Both the position numbers and the translations under genes were made by a program. Source: an uncultured Clostridia bacterium (GTDB lineage: Bacteria > Bacillota > Clostridia > Christensenellales > Aristaeellaceae). Taken from it: 64,000 nt of DNA. Position 1 is the stretch's first letter; every line of letters starts with the position of its first letter. The notes under the pieces were generated by a model. The model worked only from the letters and a program-made list of their open reading frames with translations. It was not told the origin of the DNA and ran no database searches. The stretch spans positions 1-64,000 of the forward strand of contig CAMNHF010000002.1 of the NCBI GenBank assembly GCA_946538975.1, written 5' to 3'. Below, one piece after another: positions 28,480 to 37,985 of the stretch.

Positions 28480-28986
28480 TCACGGCGCGCCGGACGCAAG
28501 GGCTTTCTCATAGCAGAGAAAATGCTGCTGATACAGCTCGCACTCGCCGGCCACGCGGAAGCCGATGTGGGCGTAGGAGCGGATGGCCTTGGCATTCTCC
28601 CGGTTCACGAGGATGTGCACGCTCCTGAAGCCCCGCGCCCGCAGCACGCCCAGCATGTGGGCAACCATCCGCTGCGCCAGCCCCTGATTCTGGCAGGCGG
28701 GTGTGACGGCCAGCCGCGCGAACTCGCCGCCGGGCTGCAGGGCGGGCGTCCAGCAGTCCAGCCGGTTGACATCCTCGTCCTCCTCCACGGAGATGGCCGC
28801 GATGATCCTGCCCGTCTCATCCTTCATCACGAAGAGCCCCTGCCGGGCCAGGTCGGCCGCAATCGTGTCCGGGCCGGGGTAGTCTTCGTTCCAGAAGCAG
28901 TGCTCCCGCCCGAGCTGCTCGCGGTACAGGCACAGCACGTCCTCCGCGTCCTGCGGCCCGGCCATCACGATTTGATACGCCATCAC
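28480..28986 (-). CDS. GNAT family N-acetyltransferase
   Basis: EFARLAVTPACQNQGLAQRMVAHMLGVLRARGFRSVHILVNRENAKAIRSYAHIGFR. Confidence 0.9.
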   Translation of the reverse strand: MMAYQIVMAGPQDAEDVLCLYREQLGREHCFWNEDYPGPDTIAADLARQGLFVMKDETGRIIAAISVEEDEDVNRLDCWTPALQPGGEFARLAVTPACQNQGLAQRMVAHMLGVLRARGFRSVHILVNRENAKAIRSYAHIGFRVAGECELYQQHFLCYEKALASGAP

Positions 28987-29104
28987 GACGCCCCTCCCTG
29001 ATCCGTCCTGACCAGGCTTGCCGCTGCGCGCCGGCAGGATTTCTTTCTAAATCTGCCCCGGGACTGGTGAGCCTCCCGAAAAACGAAGCCAACAACTGTT
29101 TTCC

Positions 29105-29133
29105 ATTATAAGGAACAGGGAGGCAGATGTCAA
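29105..29133 (-). promoter_or_regulatory. Consensus sigma-A promoter for GNAT gene
   Basis: - strand: TTGACA (29133-29128), 17 nt, TATAAT (29110-29105). Confidence 0.8.
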
Positions 29134-29281
29134 TCCGCTCACGGCGGCTGCGCTTCATTGTTCGTGCTCATCGTTGGCCGAGGGCTGGCTATGGGGCGGA
29201 CAGGGGAATGAGAAAAACGGGCTGCGCATCGGGCGGCGCCATGGGGGCGCGCTGATTCGCAGTCCGCTTTGCGTTTCGGGT

Positions 29282-31678
29282 TTATGCGGTTGTATCCGGC
29301 TCCGGAGCGGCGCTGATCTTCACTTCCGCCGCTCCGAACTCGGAATCGGCCTTCAGCGTGACATCGCCGTGCACCTCGATGATGGCCAGCGCCTCGCCAT
29401 AGTAGGTGTCGCAGATGCTGCCCAGATAGTCCAGCTCATAGTAGGGACAGGCGCTGCCGCAGGCGAGCAGCTTCCCGCCGTCGACGGTCAGGCTGATCCT
29501 GGCGCGCTCGGTCACCTTTGTGATGCCGCTGTCGTCGGTCAGCCGCAGCCGGACGAAGGCGAGATGGCCCTTTCCGACGGCAGGCGCCTCCGGCTCCAGA
29601 CGGAGACGGGTTTCGTTTGCGGCAGAGCACAGGCGGTCGCGGCCGATCTCCCTGCCGTCGGCGTCCAGGGCGGCGGCCTCCAGCACACCCGCCTCATAGG
29701 GGACGCGGAAGCGCCAGACGCAGTTCTTTTTGTCCTTCCGGCCCGCGATCGTGCGGCCGTTCAGCTTCAGCACCAGGGAGGCGCAGCGGGCGTAGACCTC
29801 TACGTCCGCCGTGCGGCCTTCGCAGCCTGGGTAGGACCAGCTGCGCATCGCGTTGGTCATCTTCCAGGCGGAGGGGCTGTGCTTGCCCTGATGGCAGAGG
29901 GGCCGCACGGCGATGAAGGGGCCGCTTTCCCGCTCCAGGGCCACCCGGGTATAATAGGCCTCGCCCAGCGGCTTGCCGGTGAGATCAATGCGGCCGCTGC
30001 CGGCGGTGATCCAGCCGGGGCCCTGGTCGAAGCTGGGGGCGTAGTCCGGGTACTCCCACGCGCCGATCATCACCTCGCCCAGGTAGTCGATGCCGGCCCA
30101 GACAAAGTCGCCGAGAATGCGCGGCTCCTTTTTCGCGATCTCCCAGAAGCGGAAGGCATCGGCACAGAAGGTCTCGGAGCCCAGGATCAGCCGGTCGGGA
30201 TAGCGCCGCAGATCCCGCTCGTAGCGCTTCTCGCCGTAATTGTAGCCGGCGATGTCCATGGCCGCGAAGGCGTCCCGGGTATGGACATCTGAGCCGTGCA
30301 GGGTCGCGCCGAACTTCATGAAGTCCGCGCCCAGCAGCCCAGCCAGATCGTTGAAGAACTTGGAGCCGGTCGACCGCTCCTTGGCTTTCTTGCCCGCGGC
30401 CTTCGCCTTCGCATTGCGGGCGGCTTCCTTTGCCGCCTTTTCGTCGGAATACTGGCCGAAGCCGATGGCATTCAGGAAATTGAAGAAGATGTTGATGCCG
30501 CAGGTGACGGGGCGGGTGGCGTCGAGGCTGTGCAGGTATTCGGTCATCTCGCGGGTGAGGGCGATGCCCCGCGCCTGCGCCGTCTCCGCCACCTCGTTGC
30601 CGGTGGAGTAGAGGATCACACAGGGATGGCAGTAGTCCTTGTCCACCAGATCGGCCAGATCCCGCTGCCACCACTGCGCGAAGTCATTGGCGTAGTCGTA
30701 CTGGGTCTTGTGGATGTACCACATATCCACATACTCATCCATGACCAGCATGCCGAGGCGGTCGCAGATCTCCAGGGCCGTCTTGGAGCAGGGGTTGTGG
30801 GCGGAGCGGATGGCGTTGTAGCCGTTTTCCATCAGCAGGCGAACCCGGCGCTCCACCGCGTCGGGATGGCAGGCGGCGCCCAGCAGGCCGTTGTCGTGGT
30901 GGATGCAGGCGCCGCGAAGGATCACCCGCTCGCCGTTGATCTTGAGGCCGTCCCGCCCCCAGCTGAGGGTGCGCGCGCCGAAGCGCTCCTCCGCCGTGTC
31001 ATCGGCATAGCGGACCCGGCAGGTGTACAGCTTCGGGGCCTCCGGGGACCAGGGGAGGGCACCGGGGAGCTCCAGCTCGAAGCTGCGTCCGTCCCCCGCT
31101 GCGCCGGCCAGCACCTTTCCGCCATCGCGGATCTCCACGGCGACCGGCCCGTCCCCGCTGGTTTTCACGTCCACGCGAATCTTCACGGGCCGCACGGAAA
31201 GGGTCGTGATCTTCACGCCGTTCAGCGCAATGTGCCGCTTTCCGCTGCGCCACAGCCGCACGGGGCGGTATATGCCCGCGCCGGAGTACCAGCGCGAGTT
31301 GGGCTGATCGGCGTTGCGGGCGATGACCTCCACCGTGTTTTCCCCCGCGTGGACAAAGGCACCGCAGTCCACATAAAAGTTCGTGTAGCCGTAGGGGCGG
31401 AAGCCGGCCTTCTGCCCGTTGATGCGCACCTCCGCGTTGCGGTAGACGCCCTCGAATTCCAGCACGAGGCAGCCGGCCAGATCCGCTTCGGAGAGGGTGA
31501 AGCGCTTCGCGTAGAGGTAATCGTGTCCCTCAAACCAGCTGCCGTTCAGGCCGCTCGCCGCCTCGTGCGTGCGCTTCTCCCGGAGCATGGCGTCATCGGG
31601 AATGGAGACAGGCCGGCCTTCGCCCGCTTCCTCCAGGTGACGGCAGGTCCAGCCGTCGTGAAACAGTTCGCTCAGCAT
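29282..31678 (-). CDS. Glycoside hydrolase family 2 (beta-galactosidase/glucuronidase-type)
   Basis: FEGVYRNAEVRINGQ, RSAHNPCSKTALEICDRLGMLVMDEY, ILYSTGNEVAE, SETFCADAF. Confidence 0.94.
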   Translation of the reverse strand: MLSELFHDGWTCRHLEEAGEGRPVSIPDDAMLREKRTHEAASGLNGSWFEGHDYLYAKRFTLSEADLAGCLVLEFEGVYRNAEVRINGQKAGFRPYGYTNFYVDCGAFVHAGENTVEVIARNADQPNSRWYSGAGIYRPVRLWRSGKRHIALNGVKITTLSVRPVKIRVDVKTSGDGPVAVEIRDGGKVLAGAAGDGRSFELELPGALPWSPEAPKLYTCRVRYADDTAEERFGARTLSWGRDGLKINGERVILRGACIHHDNGLLGAACHPDAVERRVRLLMENGYNAIRSAHNPCSKTALEICDRLGMLVMDEYVDMWYIHKTQYDYANDFAQWWQRDLADLVDKDYCHPCVILYSTGNEVAETAQARGIALTREMTEYLHSLDATRPVTCGINIFFNFLNAIGFGQYSDEKAAKEAARNAKAKAAGKKAKERSTGSKFFNDLAGLLGADFMKFGATLHGSDVHTRDAFAAMDIAGYNYGEKRYERDLRRYPDRLILGSETFCADAFRFWEIAKKEPRILGDFVWAGIDYLGEVMIGAWEYPDYAPSFDQGPGWITAGSGRIDLTGKPLGEAYYTRVALERESGPFIAVRPLCHQGKHSPSAWKMTNAMRSWSYPGCEGRTADVEVYARCASLVLKLNGRTIAGRKDKKNCVWRFRVPYEAGVLEAAALDADGREIGRDRLCSAANETRLRLEPEAPAVGKGHLAFVRLRLTDDSGITKVTERARISLTVDGGKLLACGSACPYYELDYLGSICDTYYGEALAIIEVHGDVTLKADSEFGAAEVKISAAPEPDTTA

Positions 31679-31820
31679 GGGTATGCCTCCTTGCGGCGTT
31701 TGAATCCGGCGCTTGAATCGCCCGTTCGGGGAACAGGCACTGTCAGGATCTTACGTCTGCGGCGCAGCCGGGGCAAGGCGGACAGCACAGATTGCCGCTT
31801 TCCCGGCGTATTCTGTGAGA

Positions 31821-31850
31821 AAGGGCGGCAGTCCGTGCAGACCGCCGCCC
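31821..31850 (-). terminator. Hairpin terminator between small membrane gene and GH2
   Basis: - strand GGGCGGCGGTC-TGCACG-GACTGCCGCCC then TTTCTC (11-bp stem with one G-U). Confidence 0.6.
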
Positions 31851-31871
31851 CGGGAAGCGTGCCGAATGGAA

Positions 31872-32267
31872 TCAGGCCTTGGATTTCTTCATGAAGCAGG
31901 CCGCGACGGCGGTGATGATGGCCGCGATGCTGACGCCGGCCAGGGTGTAGTTCAGCCCCGCCAGCTCCGGCAGGCCGACCATCTTGATGCCGTTCATGGA
32001 TTCCGCGATGTTCCAGATGCCGTCAGAGAACACGGTGATGCACACATAGGCCAGGGCTGCCGCGCCGAGAATGCCGGTGAAATCGGTCCAGGGCTTCTCG
32101 CCCAGGAGGGAGGCCGCCTCGCACAGGATCGCCACGACGGCCGCGGCCCACACCAGGCCCTGCACCACGCCGCCCTGGGCGCTGTAGACAATCAGCAGGA
32201 TGAAGGTCACCACCGCCAGCACGCAGGTGACGGCCGCGAAATAGAAGCCAGTGCTCTTGTTTTTCAT
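31872..32267 (-). CDS. Small membrane protein associated with GH3
   Basis: 4 predicted TMs, MKNKSTGFYFAAVTCVLAVVTFILLIVYSAQGG, ends FMKKSKA. RBS aaaggag upstream. Confidence 0.82.
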   Translation of the reverse strand: MKNKSTGFYFAAVTCVLAVVTFILLIVYSAQGGVVQGLVWAAAVVAILCEAASLLGEKPWTDFTGILGAAALAYVCITVFSDGIWNIAESMNGIKMVGLPELAGLNYTLAGVSIAAIITAVAACFMKKSKA

Positions 32268-32300
32268 GGTTGGATCTCCTTTCCTCATGTCGTCTCCGGG

Positions 32301-35300
32301 TCAGGCGCTCCGGCGGGTCTTCATCTTGGAGAAGATCAGCAGGGCCAGGCTCAGCAGGGCCAGAATGGCGGAGCAGATGATGGTGGCGTTGATGGCGGTC
32401 GCCCACCAGGGGGTGATGTGCTCAATCACGGAGGTGGAGGAGTAACCGTTGGCGATGACAGAGCGGCTGATGGCGTATTCCCAGCTGATGGCCGCCTCCT
32501 TCAGGAGGTTCAGCAGGTGGCCGTCGTCGGTCTCCCGGGCCTTGTTCAGAACCCAGGTGCCGTGGCCGCCCACGCCGTCCAGGCACCATTCCTGGGTGCC
32601 GGCCGCCAGGACTTCCGCCGCGTGATTCTTGTAGCCGCCGTCGGTGTATTCGCCGAAGCAGGGCGCTGCGTCCGTATCGATGGCGCCATACCAGCCCCAC
32701 TCGTTCCGGAGCACCTGGGTGTTCAGCGCGTAGCTGGCGGAGGACCACTTCAGGCCCAGCCGCTCGAAGGACTGCATGATGCCGCCGGCATTGGCCACGC
32801 GCACGGAGCCCTCAAAGGCGCGGAGGCTGCCCTCACGGAAGGCCTGCTCGTTGAAGAAGCAGGTGAGGCCTTCACGGTAGAATTCCTGATCGTTGCCCAC
32901 AAAATGCTTGGGAGCGGCATGGGAGCCGGTCTTCTCGGTGGCGATGACTTCCGCAGCGCCGGCCAGGTAGTTCAGGGTCGGGCACTCGGACATGTACTCG
33001 AAGTTGCGGCCGCCGAAGGGGGTGCGGTGCAGGTCGTTGCCCACGTTGTAGTTAATCATGAAGTTGGCCCACATGCCGTCCTCGCCCATCATCGTGCCGC
33101 GGCCTTCGATGATGTCATAGCTGAAGGAGCCCACCATGATCGGGTTGGAGCAGTAGCGGACGGTGGGCACGGTGGTTTCCTCGCCGTTCACCGTCACGGG
33201 GATGGGATAATTGCCGCCCACGGAGTCGCAGCCGTCGCCCACGGCGAAGGAGGGGGAGAGCTCGCCCACGGCGGGGCAGGAGAAGCTCTCGGCGGTGGCG
33301 TTGGGCAGATCCTCCACCTTCAGCTGGTGGATGAACAGGTTCCAGGTCTCGGTGTCGCTCAGGGGCACATCCTTCATATGGGCCAGGTTCAGGCCGCTGT
33401 TCACGCCGAAGCCGGCGGCGGCCTCCGCGAAGGTGGGTGCGTCCGCGGGCTTCTCATACCATTCGCCGTCCAGCACGTCCATCATTTCCTGGGTCGCGCT
33501 GACGACGGTCTGGCTGACGGGATAGGTGCCGGCCCAATCGCTGCGGCTCAGATAGGTGCCGGCGCCGGGAACCCAGTAGTTGAGATCGCAGTCCGCGAAC
33601 TGGTTGGTAACCGCCACGCCGTTGGCGCCGGTGCGGTACTTCTCGCTGTCGAAGCTCTGGCTCCACTTGTAGCTCCGGGCGCTGACACCCTCGGCGGTCA
33701 TGCCGTTTTCGACGGTGTAGCCCTGGGCCGCCAGGATGTTGTTCAGCGCGTCATGCACGTCGTCGCCGATGGCCAGGTAGTAGTCGCCCTCGGAGAGGAT
33801 GTAGCCGCCCTCGCCGCCGTTGGCCGTCACGTCGTAGCTGGCCAGCAGGTACTTGTCCACGGTGATCGTGATCGTCTCGGACGCGCCGGGCTGGAGCAGG
33901 GCGGTCTTGCCGAAGCCTGCCAGGGCGATGGCGGATTTCTCCACCTTGTGCTCCTTCTCATAGGCGCCGTAGGGCGTCTGCACGTAGAGCTGCACCACGC
34001 TCTTGCCGGCCGTGCTGCCGGTGTTCTTCACGGTCACCTTGGCAGTCAGCTGATCGTCCGCGACGGTTACGCTGTCCAGGGTCTGCTCGAAGGTGGTGTA
34101 GGAGAGACCGAAGCCGAAGGGATACTGCACCTCGGCCGCGTAGTCCCATTTCTCGGCGCCCGGGAGCGCGCCGGCCTTGTCGGCGGCGTTGCCCTGGCCC
34201 ATGACGGCGTCCGCATAGCGGGTCTCATAGTAGCGGTAGCCGATGTAGATGTTCTCCGCCTGGAAGGACATGTAGTCGGAGCTCTCGTCCTCGCCGATCG
34301 CGGCGTGGATCGCGTCCACATTCGCGAAGAGCGGGGAGTCCGTGCCCGAGTTCACGACGGCGGGCGCGGAGAGGGAATTGGTGGCGTAGGTGTCGGTCAG
34401 GCGGCCGGAGGGGTTCACGACGCCGCGGAGAATCTCCGCCACGCCCACGAAGCCCTGATGGCCGGGATAGCCGATGTACAGGATCGCGTCCGCGTACTGG
34501 GCGATCTCATGCACTTCCATCTGGTAGGGGCTGTTCAGCAGCACGATGACCTTGGAGAAGTTGGCCCGGGCCAGCTCCAGCAGATCGCGCTCGTTCTTAT
34601 GTAGGGCCAGGGCGCTGATGGGGCCCTCGGCGCCGCCCACGTCGTCCTTGTCCTTCATCAGGAGATCCGTGCCTTCCGCGCCTTCACGGGTGAAGACCAC
34701 GATGGCCGCGTCGCTGTAATCGGCGTAGGACGCAGCATACTGCTCATAATAGGCCCGGTTCTCCTCGGTGCCGGCGGCAGAGCCGTTCACCTGGATGGAC
34801 GAGCCGCCCCAGGGGGTCGTGCTCAGCACGCCGCGGGCCGCGGTGCCGCCCTGCAGGCCGGTCCACAGCGTACCGTTGACTTCGAAGCCCTGGCCTTCCA
34901 GCGCCGTCTTCAGGTCCACGGAGTTCACCGCGCCGTTCTTCACCTTGGTGCCGGCGGAGGAAGCCTGATAGGCCGGATCCACCGCGCCGTGACCGAAGAC
35001 GGAGACCTTCACCGCATCCGTGAGCGGCAGCACGCCGTCTTTGTTCATCAGCAGGGCCGCACCCTCGCGCATCTCGTTCCGGTTCTGCTCCAGGGCCGCC
35101 TCGATGGCCTTGGCCTGGGCCGCCGGATCGTCAAACGCGCCGAACTGGCTCTTGAAGTAGACCGTGTCCGCGGGCGCTTCGCCCTTTTCCACCACAACGG
35201 CGGTGTTGATGCCCAGCTGGGTGTTGATGTAGCTGCCGTTGGCCGTAGCCAGGGTGTTGCCCACCAGGGCAATCACCAGAATGACAGCGAAGAGCGCCGT

Positions 35301-35330
35301 CAGGCCGGACCACAGTTTCGAGTTCTTCAA
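32301..35330 (-). CDS. Glycoside hydrolase family 3, membrane anchored at both ends
   Basis: N- and C-terminal TMs; ALLMNKDGVLPLT, ILYIGYPGHQGFVGVAEILRGVVNPSGRLTDT, YPFGFGLSYTTF. Start is uncertain: TTG 35330 has GGGAGG 9 nt upstream; ATG 35357/35369 are alternatives. Confidence 0.9.
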   Translation of the reverse strand: MKNSKLWSGLTALFAVILVIALVGNTLATANGSYINTQLGINTAVVVEKGEAPADTVYFKSQFGAFDDPAAQAKAIEAALEQNRNEMREGAALLMNKDGVLPLTDAVKVSVFGHGAVDPAYQASSAGTKVKNGAVNSVDLKTALEGQGFEVNGTLWTGLQGGTAARGVLSTTPWGGSSIQVNGSAAGTEENRAYYEQYAASYADYSDAAIVVFTREGAEGTDLLMKDKDDVGGAEGPISALALHKNERDLLELARANFSKVIVLLNSPYQMEVHEIAQYADAILYIGYPGHQGFVGVAEILRGVVNPSGRLTDTYATNSLSAPAVVNSGTDSPLFANVDAIHAAIGEDESSDYMSFQAENIYIGYRYYETRYADAVMGQGNAADKAGALPGAEKWDYAAEVQYPFGFGLSYTTFEQTLDSVTVADDQLTAKVTVKNTGSTAGKSVVQLYVQTPYGAYEKEHKVEKSAIALAGFGKTALLQPGASETITITVDKYLLASYDVTANGGEGGYILSEGDYYLAIGDDVHDALNNILAAQGYTVENGMTAEGVSARSYKWSQSFDSEKYRTGANGVAVTNQFADCDLNYWVPGAGTYLSRSDWAGTYPVSQTVVSATQEMMDVLDGEWYEKPADAPTFAEAAAGFGVNSGLNLAHMKDVPLSDTETWNLFIHQLKVEDLPNATAESFSCPAVGELSPSFAVGDGCDSVGGNYPIPVTVNGEETTVPTVRYCSNPIMVGSFSYDIIEGRGTMMGEDGMWANFMINYNVGNDLHRTPFGGRNFEYMSECPTLNYLAGAAEVIATEKTGSHAAPKHFVGNDQEFYREGLTCFFNEQAFREGSLRAFEGSVRVANAGGIMQSFERLGLKWSSASYALNTQVLRNEWGWYGAIDTDAAPCFGEYTDGGYKNHAAEVLAAGTQEWCLDGVGGHGTWVLNKARETDDGHLLNLLKEAAISWEYAISRSVIANGYSSTSVIEHITPWWATAINATIICSAILALLSLALLIFSKMKTRRSA

Positions 35331-35431
35331 AACAGATCGCCTCCCTTTTCCGTCCATGGATGCATCCATCCATTTGCTGCCCCCAGTATAGGGCAGGCCG
35401 GGCGGAAAAGGAAGGCGAACTGCGCAAGTGG

Positions 35432-36712
35432 TCAATTCTGCGGCGCAGGTGGTCGGGGAAAGAGCATGTCCACGCTGAACATCTGTTCTGCCCAGCCGGT
35501 GGTGAACACGCCGCCGTATTTTTCGCACAGATAGCGCATGCTGCGGACGCCGTAGCCGTGATAATCCCGGTCCTGCTTGCTGGTGACCGGGATGCCGTCC
35601 ACGAACAGGGGCTCCTTCGCGCAGGGGTTTTCGATATGCACGCAGAAGAAGCTGCCGCGCGCCGCCGCGGAGAGCGTGATGACGCGCCGGGCCTCGTTTT
35701 CCTCCTGCCGGGTGCTCTCGATGGCGTTGTCCAGCGCGTTGCCCAGCAGGGAGTACAGATCCTCCACCGTCATGAAGGAGAAGCCGGCGCCGTCCACAAC
35801 GGAGCGGATGGAGATGTGCTCCCGCTCCGCCAGCAGGCTCTTCTTGGCCAGAATGATGTCCACGTCCGGATTGCCGGACTTGGGAAAGTGGTCGTAGATC
35901 AGCACGGCGTCCTCCAGGGCCGCGATGCTCTGCTCCCGCTGCTCCCGGTTCATGCTGCGCAGCGCGGCGATCTGATGCCGCAGGTCGTGGCATTTCCGGT
36001 TGATGACCTCCACCGTGGCCTTGCTCATGGCGTGCTGCTCCTGCTCCTGCCGGAGCATGCGCTGCATGATGAGCTGGTCGCGCTCGGCCTTCCGGATGCG
36101 GAAAACATCCATCAGAATGAAGAGCAGCAGCACGCAGGTGAAGGCATCGAAGGCCTGCACGCCCACGGTTTCGGTCTCCTGCGAGGTCGTCCAGTAGCTG
36201 AGCACATAGACAATCAGGCTGGAGACCACCGCGAAGCCCGCCAGATGGCCGCCGCGCATGTCCACCGTCTCGCTGACGCCGAAGCGATCCCGCAGGCGGC
36301 GCCAGACAAACAGGCAGGCCGCGCAGAGATAGATCAGCTGCAGCGTCTGCGCCCAGGGCTGGCTCAGATGGAAGGCCAGCTCCGAGATCCGGTAGCAGCA
36401 GTGCACCAGATGCTGGAGCGTATGCGCCACGCAGCAGTAGAAGACCACCTGCCGCGCGTTCATCCGGAAGCAAAAGCCCATCAGCAGCCCGGAGAGAACG
36501 AGGAAGAGCATGAAGCTGAAGGTGAACCAGCCGATGGTCAGGAATGGCGCAAAGTAGAAGTCCGGGATCAGCACCGGCAGCAGGACATACAGGGCGGCCG
36601 CCGGCAGAAAGCGCAGCCAGAAGGGCTCCCGGCGCTGCAGCCGCAGGCAGAAGATCAGCTCAATCGCCAGAATATGCAGATGAAATGAATTGACAAACCA
36701 CATCTGCGTCAC
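35432..36712 (-). CDS. Sensor histidine kinase, AgrC-like (multi-TM plus GHKL ATPase)
   Basis: CHDLRHQIAALR H-box, LGNALDNAIE N-box, GYGVRSMRYLCEKYGG G-box. GTG start overlaps the response regulator stop by 4 bp. Confidence 0.9.
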   Translation of the reverse strand: MTQMWFVNSFHLHILAIELIFCLRLQRREPFWLRFLPAAALYVLLPVLIPDFYFAPFLTIGWFTFSFMLFLVLSGLLMGFCFRMNARQVVFYCCVAHTLQHLVHCCYRISELAFHLSQPWAQTLQLIYLCAACLFVWRRLRDRFGVSETVDMRGGHLAGFAVVSSLIVYVLSYWTTSQETETVGVQAFDAFTCVLLLFILMDVFRIRKAERDQLIMQRMLRQEQEQHAMSKATVEVINRKCHDLRHQIAALRSMNREQREQSIAALEDAVLIYDHFPKSGNPDVDIILAKKSLLAEREHISIRSVVDGAGFSFMTVEDLYSLLGNALDNAIESTRQEENEARRVITLSAAARGSFFCVHIENPCAKEPLFVDGIPVTSKQDRDYHGYGVRSMRYLCEKYGGVFTTGWAEQMFSVDMLFPRPPAPQN

Positions 36713-37419
36713 CGTCCCACACCTCCCAATACCATGGCCAGCTTCTCCATGCACTCTTTCCGCCTGCGCCGGGAGAGGGGAATCACGGCGCCGTGCACGG
36801 TCAGGCTGTCCTCCGTCACCGATGAGACATAGGCGCAGTTTACCAGATGGCTGGGCGTGACGCGGAGGAAGCGCTGAAAGCGTTCGTCCTCCTCCAGGGC
36901 GGACAGCTTGCCGTAGGCCTCGAAGTCGCCCTCCGACGTGTGGAAGATCAGGCTGTGGCTGTAGACCTCCACATAGTACAGATCCCGCAGGTCGATCTTC
37001 CTCACCACGCTGCGGCTGTTGATCAGGTAGCTTCTCGCGCCTTGCCGCGCCAGCATGCGGCCGAGGCGGTCCAGCTTCATCGCAAATTCCTCATAGCTGA
37101 TCGGCTTGACCACGAAATCCAGCGCGCCGACCTCGTAGCCGTGGATGGCATACTGCGCCATGCTGGTGATGAAGCACAGCAGCACATTGCCGTCCGCCTC
37201 CCGGAGCTTCCGCGCGCAGGTCATGCCGTCCATCAGCGGCATCACGACGTCCATGAACACCACGTCATAATCGCCCCGGTACCCTTCCAGAAAGGCGATC
37301 GGGTTGTCATGCCAGACGAGGTCGATGTCCGCGTGCTTCTCCGCGCTGTATCGGCTGCAGTAGCGCTGGATCGTCCTCGCGTACGCCTCCTCGTCCTCCA
37401 CCATGGCGATGCGGATCAT
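36709..37419 (-). CDS. LytTR-family response regulator, AgrA-like
   Basis: MIRIAMVEDEEAY receiver, DVVFMDVVMPLMDG, C-terminal LytTR (YYVEVYSHSLIFHTSEG). Confidence 0.92.
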   Translation of the reverse strand: MIRIAMVEDEEAYARTIQRYCSRYSAEKHADIDLVWHDNPIAFLEGYRGDYDVVFMDVVMPLMDGMTCARKLREADGNVLLCFITSMAQYAIHGYEVGALDFVVKPISYEEFAMKLDRLGRMLARQGARSYLINSRSVVRKIDLRDLYYVEVYSHSLIFHTSEGDFEAYGKLSALEEDERFQRFLRVTPSHLVNCAYVSSVTEDSLTVHGAVIPLSRRRRKECMEKLAMVLGGVGR

Positions 37420-37469
37420 GAGCGCGCGCCTCCAAATTGTTGTTTTTGCATCGACGGATGCCTGCTGTC

Positions 37470-37499
37470 ATCATAGCACGGGGGCCGACATCGCGTCAA
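37470..37499 (-). promoter_or_regulatory. Promoter of response regulator/kinase operon
   Basis: - strand TTGACG (37499-37494), 18 nt, TATGAT (37475-37470). A GCATC-CGTC-GATGC hairpin lies in the leader. Confidence 0.6.
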
Positions 37500-37523
37500 G
37501 CCGCGGCGAGGGCTCCTCACGGC

Positions 37524-37985
37524 TCATCGGCCCCATGGCGGCTGGACGACGACCTGCCACAGCCGCACGGGGCGGTAGATGCCTGCGCCGGAGTACCAGC
37601 GCGAGTTGGGCTGATCCGCGTTGCGGGCGATGACCTCCACCGTGTTTTCCCCCGCGCGGACAAAGGCGCCGCAGTCCACATAAAAGTTCGTGTAGCCGTA
37701 GGGGCGGAAGCCGGCCTTCTGCCCGTTGATGCGCACCTCCGCGTTGCGGTAGACGCCCTCGAATTCCAGCACGAGGCAGCCGGCCAGATCCGCTTCGGAG
37801 AGGGTGAAGCGCTTCGCGTAGAGGTAATCGTGTCCCTCAAACCAGCTGCCGTTCAGGCCGCTCGCCGCCTCGTGCGTGCGCTTCTCCCGGAGCATGGCGT
37901 CATCGGGAATGGAGACAGGCCGGCCTTCGCCCGCTTCCTCCAGGTGACGGCAGGTCCAGCCGTCGTGAAACAGTTCGCTCAGCAT
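37524..37985 (-). pseudogene. Truncated second copy of the GH2 gene (N-terminal ~143 aa)
   Basis: DNA 37556-38251 aligns without indels to 31249-31944. Protein matches GH2 residues 1 to ~143 (MLSELFHDGW...YRPVRLW), then diverges (QVVVQPPWGR stop). Confidence 0.9.

Noticed and set aside
28311-28628. Extra + strand ORF near 28.4 kb
   Set aside because: Overlaps the start regions of two well-supported - strand genes and has no RBS or domain.
31713-34604. 963-aa + strand ORF over GH3
   Set aside because: Antisense shadow of GH3 and the small membrane gene.
35358-36473. Upstream third of the 1390-aa - strand ORF ending at 32301
   Set aside because: The GH3 protein starts near 35330-35369. The upstream extension overlaps the histidine kinase gene in another frame.
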